DNA of 64,000 nucleotides from Ignavibacteriales bacterium. GTDB taxonomy: Bacteria > Bacteroidota > Ignavibacteria > Ignavibacteriales > SURF-24. Below are positions 17,624 through 26,939 of the stretch, one piece after another. Made by a program: the position numbers and the translations under genes. Under the pieces are notes generated by a model. That model was not told where the DNA came from, did no database searches, and saw only the letters and a list, made by a program, of their open reading frames with translations. The stretch is taken from positions 1 to 64,000 of the forward strand of contig JAPLFH010000054.1 in the NCBI GenBank assembly GCA_026390815.1, written 5' to 3'. Every line of letters begins with the position of its first letter. Within the stretch, counting starts at the first letter, position 1.

Positions 17624-20600
17624 ATGAGCAAAAAGAATTTTATCAAACTTATTTTAGGATTGTTACTTTGTAGTTCCTTCACAGTGGCACAAAGAAGAAG
17701 CAATCCTTCTGACTATACACCCTGGACAGGAATCCATGACGGAAATCGAATAAGAATTTCCTTTCATGATGATGGACAGATATCAGGCTTTTTATCTGGT
17801 GTTGATGTACGTGGTGAATGGCCTAATGGAAGCGGAGAAAATTATATTGGTGATTTAATTCCACTAATTGGAGTTGAATTTATTAATAAACTTGGAGATA
17901 CATTACATTCAGTTTCTATCTCGCGTGGTCCTCGCAGCCATGAGTCTGAAGAAAGACATCCAAGGGATAACCATTTTTGGGGTTTCAATCCAAGACCAGG
18001 TTTCCGTAATAATGCCTTGGATATTGGAAAACAATCTCCGGCAATGAGTCATTTGGATTACACCTGGCCCACCGAAGGTTGGAACGATCCGGTAGCTGCT
18101 AATTGGAAAGACGATAAAGGTGCAACCCAGTGGTTCGGTTATTTTGGGCGAGGTATTAGAATTAGAGATGGTGAGGAAAGTGTTTATGAAGCAGATGACC
18201 AATGGGATGATGAATTTAACTTTAAAAATTTTGATGAAGCACAAGGTGCTTTATTTTTACCAGATAGTTTGGATGCAACACGCCACGGAATGGGATTAAC
18301 AATGCGTGTTCGGGGATTCCAGTGGTCTAACTTTCTTGCCGAAGATGTTTTATTCTGGCTCTTTGCTATTACTAATGAAGGAACTACAATTTACAGAAAA
18401 GCAGCTTTTGGTAATGTTGTTGGTACTCTTGCTGGCGGTGATGGTGATAGCGGTGATGATCTTGGCGACTTCTATCCTGAAGAGTCAATTACATACTCAT
18501 ATGATGCTCCTCCGGGAATTGGAAACCATGGACAGAAAGTTGGTTATGTAGGTTATGCATATTTGGAATCACCAAGCAATTCCCTTGATGGAATTGATAA
18601 TGATAATGATTCCAAAGATGGAAGCTCACCTCGCTTTGTACAAGCAGATTTTGATTCAGTAACTTACCGTGCAGGTGATCAGGTTGTTCTTATAAATCCC
18701 AAAACATATGAAAGAACACTTCACCAAATTAAAATTGGTGGTATTGATACTGTTTTTTCTATGGGAGTAATGTTTACTATTAAACCGGGCAAGTATTTCC
18801 GGGAAGGAAATATTGCCAGGTACCAACCCACACCAAATGGTCAAATTGCTATACCAGACACTAGTGCCTATGATGGAATAGACAATGACCTGGATGGCTT
18901 GATTGATGAAAATGAATCTATAAATTATAAAACTAGAATTTTAAAAGGTAACGATCCAGTTAAGTACAGAAACTATATTACCGGCGCTGGAATGAGTGAT
19001 CTTTTGATTGATGAAAAAAGAGATAATGATATTGATGAAGATGGTGATTGGGATCCCAAATTTGATGACGTTGGAATTGATGGTTTAGGTCCTTATGATA
19101 ATGATTATCCCGGTGCTGATTTTGGTGAAGGAAATGGTCGTCCGGATCAAGGTGAACCAAATTTCGGAAGAGTTGATCCACACGAATCAGATCAGATTGG
19201 ACTTACTTCATTTAACTTTTTTAATCTAACAGTTGCTCCGGATATGCGTGATGATGAAGGTTTGTGGAATAGAATGAGCCCAGGTAGATTTGATGTAATC
19301 CCACCAATTCCACAGGATGGTGATTTTATTTATGCATCAGGATATTTTCCATTGCTGCCATCTAATGGAGATCCGAACGTAAAACAAATTTTTTCTACTG
19401 CTTTATTGTTTGGTGAAGATTATAACGATATAGTTGCCAACAAAAAAATTGTTCAGCAAATTTATGATCAGGGATATAAATTTCCAGAAGCGCCAGTAGC
19501 ACCAAGAATAACTATAGCTGATGACGATGGAAAGGTTGTTCTTTACTGGGATGGCGCACCTACCGAAACTTCTCGGGATTTTATCACAAAGAAACAAGAT
19601 TTTCAGGGTTACAAAATTTATCGTGCAACAGATATTACTTTTCAGGATGCAAGAGAAATTACAAACGCCCAGGGAAATCTTTCCTTCGATAAACCACTTG
19701 CTCAATATGATTTAATTGATAGTGTGAAAGGATATTTTTATCCAAGCCAGCGTTTATTAGAGCAAGCTGGTGGAACAACATTCTGGTTAGGCAGCAATAC
19801 TGGGATTGTAAACAGGTTTGTAGATTCAAATGTTGTCAAAGGGCAAACTTATTATTATGCTGTTTGCGCCTATGATCAAGGTGAAGCTGCGTTGGATATT
19901 TTCCCATCAGAAAATTCTAAACAAATCCGACGTGCGAATACCGGCGAAATTATTACTGCTGTTAATACTGCTTATATTACACCGGGTGCAAGACCAGTAG
20001 GTTACAGCAAAGCAAAATATTCTGATTTACAAAAGTCACCTAACTTTATAGGTACTGGTGATGTTGAAGTTGAAATTATTGATGATAAAGCTATACGAAA
20101 TGGTTTTTCTTATGAAATTGCATTCCAGGATACTGGTGTTCAATCTTATACTACTAATTGGTCGTTAATAGATTTGCAAACTCCGGATACAGTTTACATA
20201 CCTCTAACCAAAGAAACAAAGATTGTAAATCCAACAGAAACATTGCAACTTCCTGTTGGTACAGACACAATTTTTGTTAATAAACTTGCACACAAAGTAA
20301 CTGGTGATACTTACACAGCACCTTATGATTCGCTGGTTGCCCGATCCCAGGTGTTCCTTGGTAATACACCTATTCAACATGGTTATAGAGTTTTGCTTTA
20401 TAATGATGCTGTTATTAAGCAAGATACCGGTAATTCCAAGTTTGAAGGCATTGGTGGTGATCCTGCTCCGAAATATAACTTTACTGTTCTAAAAGATGTA
20501 ACTAATCCACAGAACAATGGAACAATAGTACCAAGTGATTATCAGGTGGAATTTTATAATACTATTGTTGATACCTCTGTTGCAGATACTTTATTTCCGA

Positions 20601-21235
20601 AAAGCAGATTGTCAAATAGGTTTCCTGCTCAACCGGTTAAATTTAAGGTTAAAAACCTTACAAGAAATGAGTATATAGATTTCTTCTATGGAACATCCGG
20701 TGTTTTAACAACGATTCATTCTATTTTCTTTAAAGAGCATATTCTTGGTAAATACATAAGAACGTGGAAGGTAGATATAAGTTATTCGTTACCAAAAATT
20801 CCGTTAGAAACGCAAGGCAAGCTAACACTTTCTACATTAAAACCTTTTAATCATTCAGACCGGATTAGATTTAAGATGAAAGGTTCAGAAATAGAAAACT
20901 CGCTTGCAAAATCTCAAATGGATTTAATTAAAGTTGTTCCCAATCCATATATAGTTACTCACGAAGCAGAAGCTCGTTTGTTATCAACACAAACCAGCGG
21001 GCGCGGGGAAAGGGAAATAAGATTCACTCACATTCCCCCGGGTTCAAAAATATCAATTTTTACTGTACGAGGCGAACTGATTAAAACATTGCACCACATT
21101 GATCTTTACGTTGGTGATGTTTATTGGAATTTACGTACAGAAGAAAATATTGATGTTGCTTATGGTGTATATGTTTATGTAGTTGAGGCTGAGGGCATTG
21201 GTAAAAAAATCGGCAAGTTTGCCCTAATTAAATAA
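17624..21235 (+). CDS. Large secreted protein with DxDxDG-type calcium motifs and FlgD/T9SS-like C-terminus
   Basis: This 1203-residue protein has a signal peptide (residues 1-22, ending TVAQ). Its middle holds several Asp-rich loops: DGIDNDNDSKDG near 322, DGIDNDLDGLIDEN near 416 and DNDIDEDGDWDP near 467. They resemble thrombospondin type-3 calcium-binding loops. A fibronectin-III-like stretch (VLYWDGAPTE through YKIYRATD) lies near 630-670. The C-terminal 110 residues contain VVPNPYIV and end YVYVVEAEGIGKKIGKFALIK-like, similar to FlgD-Ig/T9SS target domains but without the usual NPFNP. It lies between a TonB receptor and a PorV-like gene, so I infer surface display through T9SS. The specific role is unknown. 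Confidence 0.75.
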   Translation: MSKKNFIKLILGLLLCSSFTVAQRRSNPSDYTPWTGIHDGNRIRISFHDDGQISGFLSGVDVRGEWPNGSGENYIGDLIPLIGVEFINKLGDTLHSVSISRGPRSHESEERHPRDNHFWGFNPRPGFRNNALDIGKQSPAMSHLDYTWPTEGWNDPVAANWKDDKGATQWFGYFGRGIRIRDGEESVYEADDQWDDEFNFKNFDEAQGALFLPDSLDATRHGMGLTMRVRGFQWSNFLAEDVLFWLFAITNEGTTIYRKAAFGNVVGTLAGGDGDSGDDLGDFYPEESITYSYDAPPGIGNHGQKVGYVGYAYLESPSNSLDGIDNDNDSKDGSSPRFVQADFDSVTYRAGDQVVLINPKTYERTLHQIKIGGIDTVFSMGVMFTIKPGKYFREGNIARYQPTPNGQIAIPDTSAYDGIDNDLDGLIDENESINYKTRILKGNDPVKYRNYITGAGMSDLLIDEKRDNDIDEDGDWDPKFDDVGIDGLGPYDNDYPGADFGEGNGRPDQGEPNFGRVDPHESDQIGLTSFNFFNLTVAPDMRDDEGLWNRMSPGRFDVIPPIPQDGDFIYASGYFPLLPSNGDPNVKQIFSTALLFGEDYNDIVANKKIVQQIYDQGYKFPEAPVAPRITIADDDGKVVLYWDGAPTETSRDFITKKQDFQGYKIYRATDITFQDAREITNAQGNLSFDKPLAQYDLIDSVKGYFYPSQRLLEQAGGTTFWLGSNTGIVNRFVDSNVVKGQTYYYAVCAYDQGEAALDIFPSENSKQIRRANTGEIITAVNTAYITPGARPVGYSKAKYSDLQKSPNFIGTGDVEVEIIDDKAIRNGFSYEIAFQDTGVQSYTTNWSLIDLQTPDTVYIPLTKETKIVNPTETLQLPVGTDTIFVNKLAHKVTGDTYTAPYDSLVARSQVFLGNTPIQHGYRVLLYNDAVIKQDTGNSKFEGIGGDPAPKYNFTVLKDVTNPQNNGTIVPSDYQVEFYNTIVDTSVADTLFPKSRLSNRFPAQPVKFKVKNLTRNEYIDFFYGTSGVLTTIHSIFFKEHILGKYIRTWKVDISYSLPKIPLETQGKLTLSTLKPFNHSDRIRFKMKGSEIENSLAKSQMDLIKVVPNPYIVTHEAEARLLSTQTSGRGEREIRFTHIPPGSKISIFTVRGELIKTLHHIDLYVGDVYWNLRTEENIDVAYGVYVYVVEAEGIGKKIGKFALIK

Positions 21236-21249
21236 TTGGAGACAACACT

Positions 21250-22251
21250 ATGAAAAAAATAATATTAATAAATTTTTTACTGATTGGCTGTCTGATTGGG
21301 CAAAATAAAGTTGGTTCTACCGCTGCACCTTTCTTAAATATTGCAGTTGGACCACGCGCAATTAGTATGGGCAGCGCATTTGTTGCTACTGCTAACGATG
21401 TAACTTCTTTATATTATAATCCTGCTGGTGCTTCGCGACTTAACAGCAACGGCGCATATTTTTCACATTCCCGATGGTTTGCAGACATTAATTATAATTG
21501 GGCGGGAGCCGTTCTAAATATGGGTGATATGGGTGCTGTGGGTTTGAGTTTAACTTATTTGGATTATGGTGATATGGAAGTTACTAACCTTAATGAACCT
21601 GATGGAACTGGTGAATTCTTTAATCCATATGATTTATCTTTTGCTTTTACTTATGCGTATAATTTAACAGATAGATTTTCAGTTGGCGGTACTGTTAAAT
21701 ATGTAAATCAAAAAATCTATAACTCATCTTCAAGTGCCGTTGCAGCGGACTTGGGGGTACTTTTCCTATCGGATATTTATGGTTTACGAGTTGGTGCAAG
21801 TATTTCCAACTTTGGTACTGATATGAAACTTGATGGAAAAGATCTTTATGTTCAGCACGATATTAACCGGAATATTTTCGGAAATAATGAACAGATTCTT
21901 GCCAAGCTTAATACTGATTCTTATCCTTTGCCTCTAACATTCAGGATCGGTATTGCTATGGATGCAATTAATACAGATATGCATCGTATTACTATTGGCG
22001 CCGATGCCCTTCATCCAAGTGATAATTCTGAATCATTAAATATTGGTGGTGAATACAATTTTATGAAAATAATATCTTTGCGTGCTGGTTATAAAGCGCT
22101 ATTCCAGGATCAAAGTGAAGAAGGTTTAACGTTAGGCGCCGGACTTAGTTATGAGTTTAATTCCGGAGTGGGATTGATGGTGGACTACGCCTATCAGGAT
22201 TTTGGAATACTAAAATATACACAGCATTTTTCATTAGGAATAAAATTTTAA
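21250..22251 (+). CDS. PorV/PorQ-family outer-membrane protein
   Basis: This 333-residue protein begins with a signal peptide and then the family hallmark GSTAAPFLNIAVGPRAISMGSAFVATANDVTSLYYNPAGASRL, seen as separate short blocks. The remainder is a FadL-like 14-strand barrel ending YTQHFSLGIKF. PorV acts in T9SS as the shuttle that takes cargo from the translocon to the attachment complex. Many PorV-like paralogues in this group appear dedicated to individual cargo. Its position directly after the 1203-residue secreted protein (14-base gap) suggests it serves that cargo. Confidence 0.85.
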   Translation: MKKIILINFLLIGCLIGQNKVGSTAAPFLNIAVGPRAISMGSAFVATANDVTSLYYNPAGASRLNSNGAYFSHSRWFADINYNWAGAVLNMGDMGAVGLSLTYLDYGDMEVTNLNEPDGTGEFFNPYDLSFAFTYAYNLTDRFSVGGTVKYVNQKIYNSSSSAVAADLGVLFLSDIYGLRVGASISNFGTDMKLDGKDLYVQHDINRNIFGNNEQILAKLNTDSYPLPLTFRIGIAMDAINTDMHRITIGADALHPSDNSESLNIGGEYNFMKIISLRAGYKALFQDQSEEGLTLGAGLSYEFNSGVGLMVDYAYQDFGILKYTQHFSLGIKF

Positions 22252-22512
22252 TTCCCGGATGAAAAGGAGAAAATAAAAGGATATTTTATTTCGGAAAGTT
22301 GAAGGATATAAATTTGGTCTTTACCTATTTTATCGAAAGAGTTATTAATGGTATTATTCTGGAAAGATGAATTCTTTAATTAGTCTTCAAAATATGTTCA
22401 ATACTTTGTTCCTTGAAAATAATATGAAACAATGAAATGTTATTTGTCTTTTTTGCATTTTGAAATTAGATAAGTTCCCAATAAAGACTAAAATATTTTC
22501 TGTAAAAAGTTC
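22252..22512. other. Intergenic region, nothing recognised before the promoter box
   Basis: The 330-base gap between the PorV-like gene and the first propeller gene is AT-rich. Bases 22252-22512 show no ORF, hairpin terminator or RNA that I can support. The last 70 bases hold the promoter-like box and a Shine-Dalgarno sequence. Confidence 0.6.
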
Positions 22513-22543
22513 TTTGCAGAAAACAAAATTTATTTTATTTTAC
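22513..22543 (+). promoter_or_regulatory. Promoter-like box of the first propeller paralogue
   Basis: TTTG at 22513-22516 is followed after exactly 19 bases by TATTTTAC at 22536-22543. The same arrangement with a similar spacer recurs at 24239-24269 before the paralogous gene. It fits the Bacteroidota TTTG/TAnnTTTG style of promoter. A Shine-Dalgarno AGGAGGAG follows at 22568-22575. Confidence 0.55.
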
Positions 22544-22581
22544 ACTTAACTTTTTATAAATAAATCAGGAGGAGCTCTATT

Positions 22582-23877
22582 ATGATGAAACGTATTCTAT
22601 CTATTTTTACTGTATTGGTTATGTTTGTTTCAATTAGTAATGCACAATGGACGAATCAGGGTGCATGGCCTAATGCAAGTTTGCTTGGTGATGGAAGTCA
22701 TGGAATTGCTGTTGATCCGGATGGTAAAGTTTGGAATCAAACTTTTTCTCCAACAAAACTATGGACGGGAACAGATACCATTGTTGTTCGTCAAATTTTG
22801 GTATTTAATGCAGATGGAAGCCCCGCATCATTTTCACCTATTTGGCGTGGTACTATTAACGGGGTTGTGGATACTTTAAAAGGAAGCAATGTACGTGGTA
22901 TGCGAAAGGACCTCGATGGAAATATTCTTTATGTAGATGGATTGAAAAATATGTACCGGTTTAATTATAAAACCGGGGAAATGATGAATAAAGTTAAACT
23001 GGGTGATAACGGATTGGCTACTTCGCCTCTATGCCCTGCAGTAGATGCGGCTGGCAATATTTTCGTGGGTGGTGTTGTTGCACCTGCTCCAGTGCTGGTT
23101 TACGATAAAGATTTCAACTATCTATATAATGCTCTTGATGCTTCCCAAGGTTATGCAAGAACAATGGAAGTATCCGCAGATGGCAACACAATATACTGGT
23201 GCTCTTATACTTTAGCAGGTATTTATATTTATCATCGTGCAGATGAATTTTCTGCTTATGACTCTGTTGGGTTAATCCCTGGTTTTAAAACTGAATCCAT
23301 TGTTTGGCATCCAGTTACAAAACATCTTTGGGCTTCTGGTGGTTCATGGTTTTCTCCTGCTGGCGCATTAAGTGCAACATATCAACTATCAAACAATACA
23401 TGGTATGAATTGAACCTGGATAATATGACAGTGACAGATAGTATGAAATGGATTTATACAACACCCGATAGTCCGGATGAAAGACCTCGCGCAATTGATT
23501 TTAGCCCGGATGGTAAGACTGCCTATGTTGGATGTTTTGGTACAAGTGGATACCCACTAATGCAAAAAATTATCTACACTGGAACAGGTGTTGAAAAAGT
23601 TTCTGACATTGTTACCAAGTATGAATTAGGACAAAATTATCCAAACCCATTTAACCCAAGTACAACAATTAAGTTTAGCGTGCTTGAAACTGGATTGGTT
23701 ACTTTAAAAGTTTATAACACACTTGGTCAGGAAGTTGCAACCTTGTTGAATGAAGTTAAAGGTGCGGGTATTTACGAAACCAATTTTGATGCTTCTAAAT
23801 TAACAAGCGGAACTTATATTTATACGATTACAACTGCAAACTTTTCTTCATCAAGAAAGATGTTGCTTATTAAGTAA
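22582..23877 (+). CDS. T9SS-secreted beta-propeller-like protein
   Basis: This 431-residue protein has a signal peptide (MMKRILSIFTVLVMFVSISNAQ). Repeats of propeller type follow, such as HGIAVDPDGKVW, DLDGNILYVDG and DFSPDGKTAYVG, which recall NHL or SMP-30-like blades. The C-terminus from about residue 350 is a T9SS type A sorting domain: YELGQNYPNPFNPSTT, then a final SSRKMLLIK. No catalytic residues can be assigned, so a binding or scaffolding role at the cell surface is an inference. It is a close paralogue of the gene at 24307. The second ATG of the MM pair could also be the start. Confidence 0.85.
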   Translation: MMKRILSIFTVLVMFVSISNAQWTNQGAWPNASLLGDGSHGIAVDPDGKVWNQTFSPTKLWTGTDTIVVRQILVFNADGSPASFSPIWRGTINGVVDTLKGSNVRGMRKDLDGNILYVDGLKNMYRFNYKTGEMMNKVKLGDNGLATSPLCPAVDAAGNIFVGGVVAPAPVLVYDKDFNYLYNALDASQGYARTMEVSADGNTIYWCSYTLAGIYIYHRADEFSAYDSVGLIPGFKTESIVWHPVTKHLWASGGSWFSPAGALSATYQLSNNTWYELNLDNMTVTDSMKWIYTTPDSPDERPRAIDFSPDGKTAYVGCFGTSGYPLMQKIIYTGTGVEKVSDIVTKYELGQNYPNPFNPSTTIKFSVLETGLVTLKVYNTLGQEVATLLNEVKGAGIYETNFDASKLTSGTYIYTITTANFSSSRKMLLIK

Positions 23878-23899
23878 TTTTTAGCATTTACTATTTTTA

Positions 23900-23948
23900 A
23901 AAGCCGGTTTATCCAGCCTGTTTTAGGCAGGAATGTAACCGGCTTTTT
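23900..23948 (+). terminator. Compound-hairpin terminator after the first propeller gene
   Basis: The outer stem AAAGCCGGTT/AACCGGCTTT encloses an inner GCCT/AGGC hairpin and is followed by T6. The inner part CCAGCCT-N5-AGGCAGGAAT is shared with the terminator at 26718-26768. Confidence 0.88.
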
Positions 23949-24238
23949 TACTTTAAATACTAGTAAACCTTTAATGCGACATAAATAAAATTCATCATTT
24001 AATTGAGACAAAATCCAATTTATATCCAGCAAGGTATACTAAAATTATTACTAACAAAAGTAAGTCTAAAAGTCGCAATGCCTAATTCAAATTAAAAGTT
24101 GATTCTTTTATTATCTAAATTTTTGATTAGGATATTATTTGAATTATTTACTATCTTTACACTGAATTTAAGAGGGGTAAACGTTGGAAGGATATATATT
24201 ATTGCTTTAATTAATTATTAATATTTTTTAAAAAAGGG
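23949..24238. other. AT-rich intergenic region between the propeller paralogues
   Basis: After the terminator, about 290 bases carry no ORF that I can support. The next recognisable signal is the promoter-like box at 24239. A GGAAGG near 24187 is not followed by a start codon at useful distance. Confidence 0.6.
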
Positions 24239-24269
24239 TTTGTAAAAAACAAAAATTATTCTATTTTAG
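24239..24269 (+). promoter_or_regulatory. Promoter-like box of the second propeller paralogue
   Basis: TTTG at 24239-24242 is followed after 19 bases by TATTTTAG at 24262-24269. Both boxes and most of the spacer match the site at 22513-22543. The Shine-Dalgarno AGGAGGAG follows at 24292-24299 and the ATG at 24307. Confidence 0.58.
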
Positions 24270-24306
24270 CACTAACGATTCATAAACAATTAGGAGGAGT
24301 TCTATA

Positions 24307-26694
24307 ATGATGAAACGTATTCTATCTCTTTTTGCACTTTTGGTTCTGTTCGCTTCAATTAGTCAAGCTCAGTGGACAAACCAGGGTCCTTGGCCCGATG
24401 GTAAAATTTCGGACCTTCATGGAATTGCTGTAGATCCTGATGGTAAGGTTTGGGCAGCTCCATATACATTTACCGTTGATAGTCTTGTTGGACCACCAAC
24501 TAGATATCTTAAACCCATTTTTGTTTACAATCCTGATGGAACAGAAGCATCATTTTCACCAATTAAATTTCTTACAATTGGTGGCGTTGTAGATACTTTA
24601 AGATATTCCTGCCGCGGTATGAATGCCGATGCAGAAGGGAATATTCTTTTTGTGGATGGCTTTTGGAGTATGTATAAAATCAATTACAAAACTGGAGAAG
24701 GAATGCTAAAGTTAGCAGGCGACCTTCCTTGGTCTCCAACTGCTCCTGTTTCAGATGCTGCTGGTAATATTTATGTTGGCGCTGTTTTAGGTGGAAATCC
24801 TGTTCAAATATACGATAAAGATTTTAACTTTATTCAAAATGCTGTTGATGTCATTCCAGATTATGGTAGAACATTGGCAGTCAGTTCTGACGGCAATACA
24901 TTGTATATACCAAGGTTTGGTAAGAAATTAACTTACGTATATCAACGTGCCGATGAATTTTCAGCATATGATTCTGTCGGTGTTATATTTGATGGTGGTA
25001 TGACCGAATCGATGACATGGCATCCAATCACAAAAAATTTGTGGGCAAGCTGCGGTTCTTATTTTGATAAACCAACCAAACCCCCATATACTCCAAATTC
25101 ATGGTATGGTTTAAACCTTACTTCAGGTGTTCTTACAGATAGTTTTTATTTAGCACCTTCAACTGCAACACCAGAAAATGAAAGACCACGTGGTATTGCC
25201 TTCAGTCCTGATGGAATGACAGCATACGTAGGAACATTTGGTGGAAGCGGAATGCCGTTTATATCAAAATTCACAAAAGGCGGCGGTGCAGCAATTCCTG
25301 TTACATTCCAGGTTGATTTATCTGTTCAGGAAGCACTTGGCAATTTTACTCCAGGTACCGATCAGGTTGTGGTACGTGGTAGCTTCCAGATAGATGCTGG
25401 CGATGCTGCTGATTGGGCTGGTACAATGTTCACATGTACAGATCCAAATGCTGATAAAATTTATACTGTTACTGCAAATTTACCAGATGCTAAAGCAGGA
25501 ACAGCTTATGCATTTAAATTTGTTATCATTAAAGGTGGTACCGACAATTGGGAAGGTATTTCTGATAGACCATTTACATTAACCGGTCCTACCCAAACTC
25601 TTGACGTCGTATTTTTCAATAATGTTGATAAAGTTGGCAAAGAAATCGACGTTACATTTTCTGCTAATATGGAATATGAAATAGTTTCCGGTCGTTTTAA
25701 TACTGCTACCGATACTATGACTGTTAGAGGAAGCTTTAACGGATGGAGCGGTACTGATTTAATGTCACCAAATCCAACCAGTCCAAATTTCTATGAAATT
25801 ACAAAGAAATATACTGTTGCTGCTGGTGAAACTTGGAATTATAAATATGCCTGGATTTACGGAGCAGGCGGTGTAAATTGGGAAGGCGATCCTAACAAGA
25901 CCTATACCTTTACTCAAGATGATTTAAATGCTGGTTCTGCATTTATTGAACGTACCTATAATGACAATACTCCAGAAACAATTACTAATTTCCCTGTTAC
26001 AGTTAAATTCCAGGTAGATGTAACTAATGCAGTTTCTTCAGTTACAGGTAATGCATTTACATCAGTTGATAATGTATTTATCGCTGGCGCTGTTCCTCCA
26101 CTAAAATGGCCTGGTGGTGGATGGCCCGATGCTGATTTAGCATTAGTTCATTTCTTATATGATGATGCTACACATGGCGATAAAGTTGCTGGTGATAAAA
26201 TATGGACAGTTGATTTAGTGTTCCCACAGTATTCACCTTTACGTATACAGTACAAATACGGTGCTAACTGGGGATTACCTTCAAATACCGGTGCTAATGA
26301 TAACGAATCATCAGTAGGTACTGATCACTTTATCAACCTTACACCTCAATTAACAACTGCCGAAGTTCTGAATATTTGGAGTACGATGGGTGATACACCT
26401 CTTGGTGTTGAAAAATTACCAGAGCTTCCAGTTAAGTATGAATTAGCTCAAAACTATCCAAACCCATTTAACCCGAATACAACTATTAAGTTTAGTGTTT
26501 TGGAAAGTGGTATGGTTACTTTAAAAGTTTACAATTCTCTTGGACAAGAAGTTGCTACATTGTTAAACGAAGTAAAGAGTGCTGGTGTTTATGAAACTAA
26601 TTTTGATGCTTCAAAATTAACCAGTGGTACTTATATCTATAAGATCACAACACCTCAATTCTCTTCTACAAGAAAGATGATGTTAGTAAAGTAA
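24307..26694 (+). CDS. T9SS-secreted propeller protein with three added beta-sandwich modules
   Basis: This 795-residue protein opens with nearly the same signal peptide and propeller domain as its upstream paralogue (residues 1 to about 330). Unlike that paralogue, it then carries three Ig/starch-binding-like beta-sandwich modules before the sorting domain. They begin near PVTFQVDLSVQEALG, EIDVTFSANMEYEI and PVTVKFQVDVTNAV. Phrases such as VVVRGSFQ and MTVRGSFNGW resemble CBM20/CBM48-type folds. The T9SS type A domain from about residue 713 (NYPNPFNPNTT, ending STRKMMLVK) is almost the same as in the upstream protein. A carbohydrate-binding surface role is a reasonable guess; no catalytic site is seen. 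Confidence 0.85.
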   Translation: MMKRILSLFALLVLFASISQAQWTNQGPWPDGKISDLHGIAVDPDGKVWAAPYTFTVDSLVGPPTRYLKPIFVYNPDGTEASFSPIKFLTIGGVVDTLRYSCRGMNADAEGNILFVDGFWSMYKINYKTGEGMLKLAGDLPWSPTAPVSDAAGNIYVGAVLGGNPVQIYDKDFNFIQNAVDVIPDYGRTLAVSSDGNTLYIPRFGKKLTYVYQRADEFSAYDSVGVIFDGGMTESMTWHPITKNLWASCGSYFDKPTKPPYTPNSWYGLNLTSGVLTDSFYLAPSTATPENERPRGIAFSPDGMTAYVGTFGGSGMPFISKFTKGGGAAIPVTFQVDLSVQEALGNFTPGTDQVVVRGSFQIDAGDAADWAGTMFTCTDPNADKIYTVTANLPDAKAGTAYAFKFVIIKGGTDNWEGISDRPFTLTGPTQTLDVVFFNNVDKVGKEIDVTFSANMEYEIVSGRFNTATDTMTVRGSFNGWSGTDLMSPNPTSPNFYEITKKYTVAAGETWNYKYAWIYGAGGVNWEGDPNKTYTFTQDDLNAGSAFIERTYNDNTPETITNFPVTVKFQVDVTNAVSSVTGNAFTSVDNVFIAGAVPPLKWPGGGWPDADLALVHFLYDDATHGDKVAGDKIWTVDLVFPQYSPLRIQYKYGANWGLPSNTGANDNESSVGTDHFINLTPQLTTAEVLNIWSTMGDTPLGVEKLPELPVKYELAQNYPNPFNPNTTIKFSVLESGMVTLKVYNSLGQEVATLLNEVKSAGVYETNFDASKLTSGTYIYKITTPQFSSTRKMMLVK

Positions 26695-26717
26695 TTGTAA
26701 GCAAGTTACTTTTTATT

Positions 26718-26768
26718 AAAGCCGATCTGACCAGCCTACTGCAGGCAGGAATATGATCGGCTTTTTTT
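26718..26768 (+). terminator. Compound-hairpin terminator after the second propeller gene
   Basis: The outer stem AAAGCCGATC/GATCGGCTTT encloses CCAGCCT-ACTGC-AGGCAGGAAT and is followed by T7. The layout is the same as at 23900-23948, but the outer stem differs in matched positions, so pairing has been preserved. Confidence 0.9.
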
Positions 26769-26786
26769 GTTTAAGGGAATTTTAAT

Positions 26787-26939
26787 ATGGTAAGAAAATT
26801 AAATAACAGGCAAAATAAAACCGGGCAAATAAAAAAAAGAATTCCGGTTCCACAAAAACCACCCAAGATTGAACCAATTAAAAAGAAATATAAACGGGCA
26901 GAAAAGAAAAAGTTAATAGAAAAAGTAGCAGAAGAGTAA
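26787..26939 (+). CDS. 50-residue lysine-rich peptide coupled to the glycosyltransferase gene
   Basis: This short frame encodes a very basic peptide of 50 residues (MVRKLNNRQNKTGQIKKRIP at its start, EKKKLIEKVAEE at its end). A weak ribosome-binding site, AAGGGAA, lies about 10 bases before the ATG. Its stop TAA shares a base with the ATG of the glycosyltransferase (TAATG), the usual sign of translational coupling. It has a Pro-rich middle and a charged helical end, and no known family comes to mind. It could be a real small protein or only a leader ORF. Confidence 0.55.
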   Translation: MVRKLNNRQNKTGQIKKRIPVPQKPPKIEPIKKKYKRAEKKKLIEKVAEE

